A stretch of DNA of 64,000 nucleotides, taken from the NCBI GenBank assembly GCA_963803375.1, contig CAWDMB010000008.1:124001-188000 (forward strand). The letters run 5' to 3'. The notes under the pieces are model-generated. The model was given only the letters and a program-made list of their open reading frames with translations. It made no database searches and was not told where the DNA came from. How positions within the stretch are numbered: the first letter of the stretch is position 1; the number at the start of each line of letters is the position of its first letter. This document shows, piece by piece, positions 48,543 to 56,836 of this stretch. Both the position numbers and the translations under genes were made by a program. Source of the DNA: JAOPZW01 sp963803375. GTDB lineage: Bacteria > Actinomycetota > Thermoleophilia > Solirubrobacterales > Solirubrobacteraceae.

Positions 48543-49243
48543 CGCACGAGCGTCTCGAGCGCCGGGATCGGGTCGCCGTCGAGCGCGTTGAGCGCGCGCT
48601 CGAGCGAGACCGCCAGGCACGTGAAGCTCGGCGTGTCGCGCAGCGTGTACGACGACGCCTCGGTCGTGCGCAGGCGCTGGACGAGGTCGAGGAACGCGCC
48701 GGCGTCGTCGGTGTCGAAGGCCACCACGAACTCCTGGTCGTCGAGGCCGAAGCAGTACGTCGTGTGGTTGTCGACCGCGGGCGTCTCGCGGCCGACGCGG
48801 ATGTGCTCCTGCATGATCCGCCAGCGCTCCTCGCGCGGCAGCGCGTACCACGCGCGCGTCTTGACGAACGGATAGACGAACAGGTAGCGCCCGCGGAAGC
48901 CACGGGGCACGGTGCGGAGCTCGTCGGAGTACTCCGAGGCCTTGCGCAGCCCGAGGAACGAGTAGGGCTGCGCGGCCCAGGCCATGAGCCCGGCCTGGGC
49001 CAGGACGACGTGGAACTCGTGGATGCGGTCGAGGTTCTCGGTCTCGGCGACGAGCATGAGATCGGCGTCCCCACGCGTGCCCACGAGGCTGAAGGCCTGC
49101 AGCAGATGGTCGCTGGCGAAGTCCTCGCACGCGGCCAGGACCTCGCGCTTGTGGCGGGCACGCTCGGCGGTCTCGAGCTGGCGCCAGGCAGGATCCACCT
49201 TCAGGAAGGTGTACTTCACGAAGTGGCGATCAGGCACGACCAC
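48539..49243 (-). CDS. hemQ: Coproheme decarboxylase (HemQ, chlorite-dismutase family)
   Basis: 234 residues. Family core: FVKYTFLKVDPAW, AEFHVVLAQAGLMAW-like region and the active-site stretch YLFVYPFVKTRAWYALPREERWRIM with the catalytic Tyr of HemQ (Tyr-Pro-x-V-K-T-R-x-W-Y). HemQ makes protoheme from coproheme with two H2O2-dependent decarboxylations, the last step of the Gram-positive heme route. The proximal His lies in NHTTYCFG. GTG 49243 is a provisional start; TTG 49246 or GTG 49237 are possible. The pairing with a ferredoxin reductase and nearness to cytochrome bd fit heme supply. Confidence 0.9.
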   Translation of the reverse strand: MVVPDRHFVKYTFLKVDPAWRQLETAERARHKREVLAACEDFASDHLLQAFSLVGTRGDADLMLVAETENLDRIHEFHVVLAQAGLMAWAAQPYSFLGLRKASEYSDELRTVPRGFRGRYLFVYPFVKTRAWYALPREERWRIMQEHIRVGRETPAVDNHTTYCFGLDDQEFVVAFDTDDAGAFLDLVQRLRTTEASSYTLRDTPSFTCLAVSLERALNALDGDPIPALETLVR

Positions 49244-49338
49244 CAAGGATAGTGAGCACCCTCGACCATCCCGCCGGGCCGCCGGAAGGCCGGTTGCCCG
49301 CACCGGGGCCGCAGGCCCCGGCCGCTACGATCTACCCG

Positions 49339-51672
49339 ATGCGGATCGCCCTCGTGTCCCCGTATTCGTGGACCTACCCCGGGGGCGTGTCGCGGCATAT
49401 CGAGGCGCTGGCGCGGCAGTTCCTGGCCCAGGGCCACGACGTGCGCGTGCTCGCGCCCTTCGACCCGCCCGACGCCAAGTCGGCGCGGCGGCACCGCGGT
49501 GCCCGCCCGGCGGAGCGCGAGCGCCCGGACTGGCTCGTGCCGCTCGGCCGGACCGTCGGCTTTCCGAGCAACGGCTCCGTGTCGAACATCGCCTGGACGC
49601 CGACGGCGGTCACGGCGATGCGCCGCGAGCTGCGCGAGACCCGCCCCGACGTCGTTCACATCCACGAGCCGATCGCGCCCTGCGTCGCCTACGACGCGCT
49701 CGACGCCCGCGGCCCCGCGCTCGTGGGGACGTTCCACTGCTACTCGGAGAACGCGCTCTCCAACGGGCTCGGGAACGTCCTGGCCGGAGCGAGGCGCAAG
49801 CTCAACCACCTGCACGTCCGGATCGCCGTCTCCGAGGCCGCCGCCTGGACCGGGCGGCGCTTCTACGGCGGCGAGTACCGGATCATCCCCAACGGCGTCG
49901 ACGTGCCGGCGGCGACGATCGCCACCGGCCCCCGCGACACGCGCTCACCGCTGCGCCTGGCGTTCGTGGGGCAGGCCGTCGAGCGCAAGGGACTGCCGGT
50001 GCTGCTGCGCGCCTTCGAGGCGCTGCGCGCGCAGGTCCCGGCCGAGCTCGTCCTCGTCGGCGCCGATCACGACGACGTCGCTCCGCTGCTGCTCGACGGC
50101 GCCGAGGGCGTCACCGCGCTCGGCAAGGTCGACGACGCGCGCAAGGCGCGCGCGCTGGCCGAGGCCGATCTGCTCGTCGCGCCCTCGCTGGGCGGCGAGA
50201 GCTTCGGCATGGTCCTGACCGAGGCCTTCGCCGCCGGGACGCCCGTCGTGGCCAGCGACATCGCGGGCTACCGCGACGTCGTCGCCGACGGCGCCGACGG
50301 CGTGCTCGTCCCCCGGGGCGACGCCACCGTGCTCGCCGAGACGCTGCGCGACCTCGCGCTCGACGAGCCGCGCCGCGCCGCGCTGGCCGCCCGCGCGCGC
50401 GCGAGCGCCGAGCGCTTCGCCTGGCCGGCCGTCGCCGGCGAGGTCCTCGGCGCCTACGAGGACGCGATCGCGCTGCCCAAGGCCCGCACCGCCGGCGAGC
50501 GCGCCGGCGTCTTCGTCGGCGCGCGGCCCGCCGACCTCGGCGCGCCGCGCCCGCCGCAGCGCCTGCCCAGTCTCGAGCCCGCGCTGGACGAGGGCCGCTC
50601 GCGCGTCCGGTCGCTCGTCCGCCGGTCGGCCGTCGGGGCCGCGGTCGTCGCCGGCGCCGGCGGCGCGTACCTCGCGCTCCAGCGCATCGGCCTCGACCGC
50701 ATCGCGCAGAGCCTGCTGGCGGCCACCCCGATCTGGGTCATCGTCGCGCTCGGGCTCATGTGCGCGTCGATGGCCGTGCGCGGCCTGGCCTGGCACGCGA
50801 CCCTGCGCGCCGCGCTCCCGGCCGCGCGCGTGCGCGTCTCCGATGCCCTGCAGGGCACGTTCGTGGGCGTGCTCATGTCCGCCACGCTGCCCGCCCGCCT
50901 CGGCGAGCCCTCGCGTGCGCTGATCGTCGCGCGCCGCACGGGCCGCCCCCGGGAGAATCTGCCGACCGTCATCGGCACGATCGTCTCCCAGACGGTCCTG
51001 AACGTGCTCGCGCTGGTGATGCTCGGCGCGGTGATGTTCTCGACCGTCGACCTGTTCGATCACCGCCACCGCGCGCTGCTGGCCTTCGCCCTCGCGCCGA
51101 TCGCGGTGCTCGCCGTCGTCCTCGTCGCGCCGGCGCTCCTGCGCGGCGGCGTGCCCTCGCGCTCGCGGCGCGTGCAGGCCTGGGTCCGCCGCGCGCGCGC
51201 GGCGGCGGCGCAGGTTCGCGCGGGGCTCCGCGTCTTTCGCACGCCGCGCCTGGGTCTGAGCGCGGTCGCCCTGCAGCTCGGCGCCTGGGCCGTGCAGTGG
51301 CTGTCGTGCTACGCGCTCCTCGTGGCCCTTGGCCTCGACCACCAGGCGGGGCTGGGCGCGGCCGCCGCAGTGCTCTTCGCGGTCAACGTGACGTCGGTGC
51401 TGCCCGCCACGCCGTCGAACCTCGGCGTCTTCCAGGCCGCGTGCGTCGCGGTGCTTCACGGCGCCTACGGGGTGGGGTCGGCGGATGCGCTCGCCTACGG
51501 GATCATCCTGCAGGCCGTCGAGATCGCCACCGCGGTCGTCATGGGCGCGCCCGCGCTGGTCAAGGAGGGTCTCAGCTGGCGCGACGTGCGCCTGCGCGCG
51601 CTGCACGCGAGCCCGGTCGAGCTGCCGCCGCTGCCGGCCGGCCGCCGGCCCGAGGCGCGCGCCGGAGCTTGA
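49339..51672 (+). CDS. PimA-like glycosyltransferase fused to a flippase-like membrane domain
   Basis: 777 residues. Residues 1-~380 are a GT4 (GT-B) transferase opening MRIALVSPYSWTYPGGVSRH, as PimA does, with the donor site GESFGMVLTEAFAAGTPVVAS (E-x7-E). After a Pro-rich linker comes an Arg-rich anchor and residues ~440-760 with about eight helices of the LPG-synthase/UPF0104 (AglD, flippase-like) family: NVTSVLPATPSNLGVFQAACVAV is its hallmark. One chain may thus mannosylate a phosphatidylinositol-type lipid and help move or hold it at the membrane. ATG 49339 matches PimA; an upstream start at 49252 would add a low-complexity leader. Confidence 0.87.
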   Translation: MRIALVSPYSWTYPGGVSRHIEALARQFLAQGHDVRVLAPFDPPDAKSARRHRGARPAERERPDWLVPLGRTVGFPSNGSVSNIAWTPTAVTAMRRELRETRPDVVHIHEPIAPCVAYDALDARGPALVGTFHCYSENALSNGLGNVLAGARRKLNHLHVRIAVSEAAAWTGRRFYGGEYRIIPNGVDVPAATIATGPRDTRSPLRLAFVGQAVERKGLPVLLRAFEALRAQVPAELVLVGADHDDVAPLLLDGAEGVTALGKVDDARKARALAEADLLVAPSLGGESFGMVLTEAFAAGTPVVASDIAGYRDVVADGADGVLVPRGDATVLAETLRDLALDEPRRAALAARARASAERFAWPAVAGEVLGAYEDAIALPKARTAGERAGVFVGARPADLGAPRPPQRLPSLEPALDEGRSRVRSLVRRSAVGAAVVAGAGGAYLALQRIGLDRIAQSLLAATPIWVIVALGLMCASMAVRGLAWHATLRAALPAARVRVSDALQGTFVGVLMSATLPARLGEPSRALIVARRTGRPRENLPTVIGTIVSQTVLNVLALVMLGAVMFSTVDLFDHRHRALLAFALAPIAVLAVVLVAPALLRGGVPSRSRRVQAWVRRARAAAAQVRAGLRVFRTPRLGLSAVALQLGAWAVQWLSCYALLVALGLDHQAGLGAAAAVLFAVNVTSVLPATPSNLGVFQAACVAVLHGAYGVGSADALAYGIILQAVEIATAVVMGAPALVKEGLSWRDVRLRALHASPVELPPLPAGRRPEARAGA

Positions 51673-51968
51673 GCGCGGGGAGCACGCCGGCGGCCGCCTG
51701 GGTCTACCTGCTGCGCTGCACCGACGGCTCGCTGTACTGCGGCTGGACGGTCGACCTCGATCGCAGGCTGGCCGCCCACGCGGCCGGCACCGCCAGCCGC
51801 TTCACCCGCTCGCGCCGGCCCGTCGCGCTCGCGCTCGCGCTTGCCATGCCCGACAAGAGCGCGGCCCGCCGCGAGGAGGCGCGGATCAAGGCGCTGCCGC
51901 GCGCCGGCAAGCTCGCGCTGATCAAAGCGGCGCGGCGCCGGCCGGGCAGTGCGGGGAGATCGCGCTGA
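51669..51968 (+). CDS. GIY-YIG domain protein (UPF0213/YhbQ type)
   Basis: 99 residues from TTG 51669, which overlaps the stop of the fusion gene (TTGA). The GIY-YIG core reads WVYLLRCTDGSLYCGWTVDLDRRLAAH, with the conserved Arg in GTASRFTRSRRP and a Glu in REEARIKAL. Small stand-alone members such as YhbQ are thought to act on damaged DNA or RNA, but few have been shown to cleave. No other start fits the domain. Confidence 0.82.
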   Translation: MSAGSTPAAAWVYLLRCTDGSLYCGWTVDLDRRLAAHAAGTASRFTRSRRPVALALALAMPDKSAARREEARIKALPRAGKLALIKAARRRPGSAGRSR

Positions 51969-51972
51969 AGCG

Positions 51973-52293
51973 CTAGAGCGCCCGCGCGCGCACGGCGGTG
52001 CCGTAGGCGCAGATCTCGGTCCACGTCGTCCCGAGCTCGGACGTGTCGAAGCGGAAGGCGATGACGGCGTTGGCGCCCTTCTCCTCCGCGGCCTCGACGA
52101 GCCGCTCGGTGGCGTGGTCGCGGCCCTCGGCGAGCATCTTCGTCATGCCCTTGAGCTCGCCCCCGACGAGCGACTTGAAGCTCGCGCCGAGCTGGGAGCC
52201 GACGTTGCGCGCGCGCACGGTGAGCCCGAAGACCTCACCGATCACCTCTTCGATCTCGTAGCCGGGGAGGTCGTTCATCGTCGAGATCATCAT
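51973..52293 (-). CDS. YbjQ/UPF0145 (DUF74) family protein
   Basis: 106 residues. GYEIEEVIGEVFGLTVRARNVGSQLGASFKSLVGGEL with the following KGANAVIAFRFDTSEL is the family signature. These form ring-like pentamers, possibly heavy-metal or stress related. ATG 52293 overlaps the stop of the upstream AbiEi/DUF559 gene (ATGA), which fixes the start. It is convergent with the GIY-YIG gene, 4 bp apart. Confidence 0.85.
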   Translation of the reverse strand: MMISTMNDLPGYEIEEVIGEVFGLTVRARNVGSQLGASFKSLVGGELKGMTKMLAEGRDHATERLVEAAEEKGANAVIAFRFDTSELGTTWTEICAYGTAVRARAL

Positions 52294-53198
52294 CGTGCGC
52301 GCACGTTAGCCGTCAGAAGCGCCTCCCGCACGCGCTCGGCGACGGCTCCAGGGCGCCGGGCGACCTCGGCCCACGTCACGCGCAGGACGCGCTCGCCATG
52401 GGCCTCGAGGGCGCCCTGCTTGCGCTGGTCGCGGGCCCGCTTGGCCGCGGTGGTGTGAAAGCGCGCGCCGTCGGTCTCGACCACTACGTGCTCGGCGGGG
52501 AACCAGAAGTCCGCGCGCCAGCGGCCGATCCTCACCTGCGTTAAGGGGCGCGGGAGGCCGTGGGCCGCGCACAGCGCGAGGAAGCGCAGCTCGAGGACGG
52601 ACTCGACCTGGCCGGGGTCGGCGGCCCGGGCCAGGAGCGCTCGCAGCTTCACGGCGCCGCGTCGACCCGGGCGGACCGTGAGCTCGGCGGGTCGCAGGTG
52701 GTGGCGGACCTGCGCCTCCTCGAAGGCGTGCGCCAGGGCTCGGGCATCGAGGACGGCGGAAAGGTCGAGCAGCGTGCGCGGGAGCGTCGTGGTGGGGATC
52801 CCGTCGCGGAGCGTGCGCTCGCCGTCCGCCAGCCCCGCGCGATGGACGGTGATCCCAGAACGGCTCCCGATCCCGGCGGTCGTAATGACGGTGACGTCCA
52901 GGGCCGGGGTCGGGAGCCGTCGCGGGAGGATCGCCCACAGCGCGCCGGCGCTGTGGTGGCTCAGCACGGCATCCTGCCCGAGGGCGAGGACTGCGGCGAG
53001 CCACCACGCGTGCCGCGTGAGCGCCGGGTGCCCGACCGCGTAGACGCCGGTGTGCACGCGGTGCAGCCAGCCGTCCTTGACGAGGTGGTCGATCCTGCGC
53101 TTGGACGCCCCCGAGCCGAGCATCTGGCGACGGGTCACCAGCCCCTTCTGGGCCGCGGCGAGCTCGGCGATCCGTCGAGTGTCGCCTTTTCCACGCAT
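52290..53198 (-). CDS. AbiEi-like winged helix fused to DUF559 nuclease-like domain
   Basis: 302 residues. N-terminal type-IV antitoxin-like winged helix (IAELAAAQKGLVTRRQMLGSGASKRRIDHLVKDGWLHRVHTGVYAVGHP), middle region with SHHSAGALWAI, and C-terminal DUF559/Vsr-like fold (GQVESVLELRFLALCAAHGLPRPLTQVRIG, RADFWFPAEHVVVETDGARFH, RDQRKQGALEAHGERVLRVTW), with the E-x-D-x-x-x-x-x-E/K nuclease-like set visible. Such proteins are common, often single, in actinobacteria; no toxin partner is next to it. The ATG at 53198 lies in the loop of a strong hairpin. Confidence 0.82.
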   Translation of the reverse strand: MRGKGDTRRIAELAAAQKGLVTRRQMLGSGASKRRIDHLVKDGWLHRVHTGVYAVGHPALTRHAWWLAAVLALGQDAVLSHHSAGALWAILPRRLPTPALDVTVITTAGIGSRSGITVHRAGLADGERTLRDGIPTTTLPRTLLDLSAVLDARALAHAFEEAQVRHHLRPAELTVRPGRRGAVKLRALLARAADPGQVESVLELRFLALCAAHGLPRPLTQVRIGRWRADFWFPAEHVVVETDGARFHTTAAKRARDQRKQGALEAHGERVLRVTWAEVARRPGAVAERVREALLTANVRAR

Positions 53199-53219
53199 AC
53201 GGTGGAAGAGGCGACACTC
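53177..53219 (-). other. Long hairpin spanning the start codon of the AbiEi/DUF559 gene
   Basis: GAGTGTCGCC (53177-53186) pairs with GGCGACACTC (53210-53219), and TTCCAC (53189-53194) with GTGGAA (53202-53207), around a GCATAC loop that holds the ATG (53196-53198). The stem is 16 bp with a 2-bp internal mismatch. It lies 18 bp after the metH stop on the same strand, so it can serve as the metH terminator and also fold over the start of the next gene. Confidence 0.75.
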
Positions 53220-53236
53220 GCCGCGTTCTCGCCCCC

Positions 53237-56200
53237 TCAGCCGACCGCGGCGCGCGCGGCCGGGTCGCGCTCGGTGCCGGCGATGAGGTCGTCCTCGGCC
53301 TCGCCCTCGCGCTTGGGCAGGAACCCGGACCTCATGCCGAAGTAGACGGCCTGCGGGTGGTGGGCGACGATCGCGACGGTCGACTGCTCGGGCTCGACGG
53401 CATAGCCGCTCGAGAGCCGGAGCCCGATCGAGGATGCATCGAGCAGCCGGAAGACCTTCTCGTGCTCGGACTGCTCGGGGCACGCCGGGTAGCCCCAGGA
53501 GTAGCGCCGGCCCTGGCCGCGCCCGACGCCGAGCTCGCGGCGCACCTGCGCGTGCAGCCACTCGGCCAGGCCCTCGGCCGTCTGCACGCCGAGCCCGTGG
53601 GTGAAGAGCTGCTCGGCGAACTCGCCCTCGGCCTCGAGGCGAGCCATGAGCGCGGTGACCTCGTCGCCGGCGGTCACCGCCTGCAGCGCGACGACGTCGA
53701 GCTCGTCGCTGCCCCGGGGGCGGAAGAAGTCGGCCAGGCAGATGCGGTCGTGCTTGGGCTGGCGCGGGAAGACGAGGCGCTCGAGCTCCGTCGAATGGTC
53801 CTCGGGGTCCACCAGCACGACCTCGTTGCCCTCCGCGTAGCAGGGCCAGTACCCGAGCTTGGCGCGCGGGTGCAGGTAGTCGGCCTCGCGCCACATCCGC
53901 TCGAGGCGCGGGCGGAAGTCCTCGTCGACGAGCTTGCGCCAGGCCTCGCCCTTCACGCCGCGCCCGCCCCAGTGCAGCTTGAAGAGCACGTGCGTGTCGA
54001 GGTGGTGGAAGACCTCGTCGAGGTCGACGTCCACCTCGCGCGCCCCCCACCACGGCGGCGCCGGCACCGGCGTGTCGGTCCGCGCCGCCGAGCGCACGCT
54101 CGCGTCGGTGACGTCGCCCTGCTCGGGCTCGGCGCCCTTGTCGCGCAGCCGCGCGGCCGCGTCGCGCGTCTTGGCCACGAGCGCCGCGCGCGCCTGCGCG
54201 TCGACGATCTGGTCCATCTTGGCCAGACCCTCGAAGGCGTCCTTGCAGTAGAAGACGCCGGGGTCGTAGAGGTCCTCGCTGTCCAGCCCGCCCGGATAGA
54301 GCGCCCGCAGCCCGAAGTCGCGGTTGATGGCGGCGCCGCCGATGAGCACCGGGAAGCCCAGCCGCTGGCTGTGGAGCTCCTGGACGCAGAGCGGCATCTG
54401 CTTGGAGGTCGAGACGAGCAGGGCGCTGAGCCCGATCGCCGTGGCGTCGTGCTCCTTGGCGGCGTCGATGATCGTCCCGATCGGCACCTGCTTGCCGAGG
54501 TCGACGACCGTGTAGCCGTTGTTGGACAGGATCGTGTTGACGAGCGACTTGCCGATGTCGTGCACGTCGCCGAAGACGGTCGCGATGACGACCGTGCCCT
54601 TCGTGTAGCCCTCGATGCGGTCGAGGAAGTTCTCCAGCCGCGCCACCGCGCGCTTCATGACCTCCGCGCTCTGGAGCACGAACGGCAGGATCAGCTCGCC
54701 GGCGCCGAACTTGTCGCCGACCTCCTTCATCGCCGGCAGCAGGACCTCGTTGAGCGTCGGGACCGCGCCGATCTTCTCGACGCTGCGGTCGATCCAGTCC
54801 TCGACGCCGTCCTTCTTGCGCCGCAGGATGTGCCAGTGCAGGGCCTCCTCGGGCTCCATGCCCTCGGTGGGATCCCCCGCCGCCGCGGCCTCGCCCTCGG
54901 CGCCCTGGCTCTCGAAGTGCGCGATGAAGCGCTCGAGCGCGTCCTCGCGGCGGTTGAAGACGAGATCGTCGGCCAGCGCGCGCTCGGCGTCGCCGATCTC
55001 GCCGTACGGCGTGATGTGGTTCGGGTTGACCATCGCGAGGTCGAGGCCGGCCTCGACGGCGTGGTGCAGGAACGTGGAGTTCAGGACGGCGCGCGCGCCG
55101 GGGGAGACGCCGAAGGAGACGTTGGAGACGCCGAGCGAGGTCTTCACCCCGGGGAGCTCGGCCTTGAGGCGGCGGATGCCCTCGATCGTCTCGACGGCCG
55201 ACGGCTTCCACTCGTCGTCGCCCGTGGTCAGCGTGAAGGTCAGCACGTCGAAGATCAGCAGCTCGCGGTCGAGCCCGTGGCCGTCGCAGAGCTCGGCGAT
55301 GCGCCGCGCGATCTCGACCTTGCGCTCGGCGGTCTTGGCCATCCCGACCTCGTCGATCGTCAGCGCGATCAGCGCCGCGCCGTGCTCGACGGCCAGCGGC
55401 GCGACGACGTCGAGCTTGTCGCGGCCCGCCTCGAGGTTGACCGAGTTGACGATCGCGCGCCCGGGGATCTGCTCGAGCGCCGCGCGCAGGACGTCGGGCT
55501 CGGTCGAGTCGACCTGGATCGGCGCGGGCTGCGCCAGCGAGACGCGCTTGACGACCTGGCGCATCTGCTCGGCCTCGTCGGCGCGCTCGGTCAGCGCGAC
55601 GCAGATGTCGAGCACGTGCGCCCCGCCTTCGACCTGGTCCTCGGCGACCTGGACGAGGCCGTCGTAGTCGTCGCCGAGCAGGAGCTCCTTGGCCCTGCGC
55701 GAGCCCTGCGAGTTGACGCGCTCGCCCACGAGCGTCGGGCGCGGCTCCTGCACGAGCGGCGTGGCCGCGATCATGGCCGAGACGAACGGCGGGCGCGGCG
55801 CGGGCCGCGGCGCGGGGACGCGGTCGCCCGCGCAGCGCTCGCGGATGGCCGCGATGTGCTCGGGCGTCGTCCCGCAGCAGCCGCCGACGATCGAGACGCC
55901 GTAGCGGTCGACGAACTCGCCGAGCACGGCGGCGAGCGGCCCGGGTTGCTCGGGGAAGATCGTCTCCCCGCCCGGGCCCTGGAGCGGGAGCCCGGCGTTG
56001 GGGATGCAGTGGACGGGGACCGAGGCGAACTCGCCCAGGAAGCGGACCGCGTCGCGCATGTCCTCGGGGCCGGTCGAGCAGTTCAGCCCGATCGCGTCGA
56101 CCCGCAGCGCCTCGAGCGTCGCGAGCACGGAGGAGATGTCGGTGCCCAGGAGCATCTTGCCGCCGTTGGGCAGCAGCGAGACCGACGCCTGGATCGGCAC

Positions 56201-56746
56201 GGCGCGCCCGAGGACCTCGAACGCCTGGCGGGCGCCGAAGATCGCCGCCTTGACCTCGAGGATGTCCTGCGCGGTCTCGATGATGAGCAGGTCGGCGCCG
56301 CCGCGCACGAGGCCCTGGACCTGCTCGGCGAAGACGTCGACGAGCTCGCGGAAGCCGATCTGACCGAGGGTCGGGTCGTCGGAGGCCGGCAGATAGCCGG
56401 TCGGCCCGATCGACCCGGCCACGAAGCGGTGCTCGCCGGCGGCGCGGCGCGCGATCTCGGCCGCGCGCTGGTTGATCTCGAGCGTGTGGTCGCCCAGGCC
56501 CCACTCGGAGAGCTTGAGCCGGCTGGCCTGGAAGCTGTCGGTCTCCACGACCTCGGCGCCCGCGTCGAGCATCGAGGCGTGGACGCCCTCGACGACGTCG
56601 GGGCGATTGAGGACGAGCGCCTCGTGCGCGCGGCCGGGCAGCCGGTAGTCGTGTTCGAGCGAGAGGTCGAACTGCTCGAGCGTGGCGCCCATGCCGCCGT
56701 CGAAGACGACTACGCGGCTGCGGATGGCGTCGAGGTAGTCGCGCAT
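53237..56746 (-). CDS. metH: Cobalamin-dependent methionine synthase (MetH)
   Basis: 1169 residues with all modules: homocysteine domain (VVFDGGMGATLEQFDL; zinc Cys in LNCSTG and GGCCGTTPEH), methyltetrahydrofolate (pterin) domain (VGERVNSQGSRRAKELL), cobalamin cap and B12 domain with the DxHxxG ligand in GDVHDIGKSLVNTIL near residue 726, and the SAM-binding reactivation domain (residues ~890-1169) with RRYSWGYPACPEQSEH. It methylates homocysteine with methyl-THF. Length is normal (E. coli 1227). It is divergent from a patatin gene, with an inverted repeat between. Confidence 0.96.
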   Translation of the reverse strand: MRDYLDAIRSRVVVFDGGMGATLEQFDLSLEHDYRLPGRAHEALVLNRPDVVEGVHASMLDAGAEVVETDSFQASRLKLSEWGLGDHTLEINQRAAEIARRAAGEHRFVAGSIGPTGYLPASDDPTLGQIGFRELVDVFAEQVQGLVRGGADLLIIETAQDILEVKAAIFGARQAFEVLGRAVPIQASVSLLPNGGKMLLGTDISSVLATLEALRVDAIGLNCSTGPEDMRDAVRFLGEFASVPVHCIPNAGLPLQGPGGETIFPEQPGPLAAVLGEFVDRYGVSIVGGCCGTTPEHIAAIRERCAGDRVPAPRPAPRPPFVSAMIAATPLVQEPRPTLVGERVNSQGSRRAKELLLGDDYDGLVQVAEDQVEGGAHVLDICVALTERADEAEQMRQVVKRVSLAQPAPIQVDSTEPDVLRAALEQIPGRAIVNSVNLEAGRDKLDVVAPLAVEHGAALIALTIDEVGMAKTAERKVEIARRIAELCDGHGLDRELLIFDVLTFTLTTGDDEWKPSAVETIEGIRRLKAELPGVKTSLGVSNVSFGVSPGARAVLNSTFLHHAVEAGLDLAMVNPNHITPYGEIGDAERALADDLVFNRREDALERFIAHFESQGAEGEAAAAGDPTEGMEPEEALHWHILRRKKDGVEDWIDRSVEKIGAVPTLNEVLLPAMKEVGDKFGAGELILPFVLQSAEVMKRAVARLENFLDRIEGYTKGTVVIATVFGDVHDIGKSLVNTILSNNGYTVVDLGKQVPIGTIIDAAKEHDATAIGLSALLVSTSKQMPLCVQELHSQRLGFPVLIGGAAINRDFGLRALYPGGLDSEDLYDPGVFYCKDAFEGLAKMDQIVDAQARAALVAKTRDAAARLRDKGAEPEQGDVTDASVRSAARTDTPVPAPPWWGAREVDVDLDEVFHHLDTHVLFKLHWGGRGVKGEAWRKLVDEDFRPRLERMWREADYLHPRAKLGYWPCYAEGNEVVLVDPEDHSTELERLVFPRQPKHDRICLADFFRPRGSDELDVVALQAVTAGDEVTALMARLEAEGEFAEQLFTHGLGVQTAEGLAEWLHAQVRRELGVGRGQGRRYSWGYPACPEQSEHEKVFRLLDASSIGLRLSSGYAVEPEQSTVAIVAHHPQAVYFGMRSGFLPKREGEAEDDLIAGTERDPAARAAVG

Positions 56747-56775
56747 GCGACGACCGATGCTACCAGCGATCGCGC

Positions 56776-56805
56776 GCAACCTTGACACGACCTTGGCAAG
56801 GTTGC
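56776..56805. promoter_or_regulatory. Inverted repeat between metH and patatin gene
   Basis: GCAACCTTG (56776-56784)-N12-CAAGGTTGC (56797-56805); the spacer repeats ACCTTG once more in direct orientation. It lies in the 90-bp gap between divergent starts, overlapping TTGACA at 56782. No riboswitch-like folding is seen before metH. A repressor or activator site for one or both genes is the likely role. Confidence 0.55.
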
Positions 56806-56836
56806 AGGGGCTCCGGGCCGCGCCTAGCGTGGGCGC

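Noticed and set aside
52290..53198. AbiE-type toxin-antitoxin system
   Set aside because: No AbiEii-like nucleotidyltransferase toxin is adjacent; the AbiEi-like part is fused to a DUF559 domain, a common single protein in actinobacteria.
52290..56504. 1404-residue minus-strand frame ending in the AbiEi/DUF559 gene
   Set aside because: Only the last 302 residues are protein-like. The rest is an alternative frame under metH, full of Arg/Pro runs.
53357..56785. 1142-residue plus-strand frame opposite metH
   Set aside because: Leu/Asp/Val-rich antisense of metH with no domain pattern.
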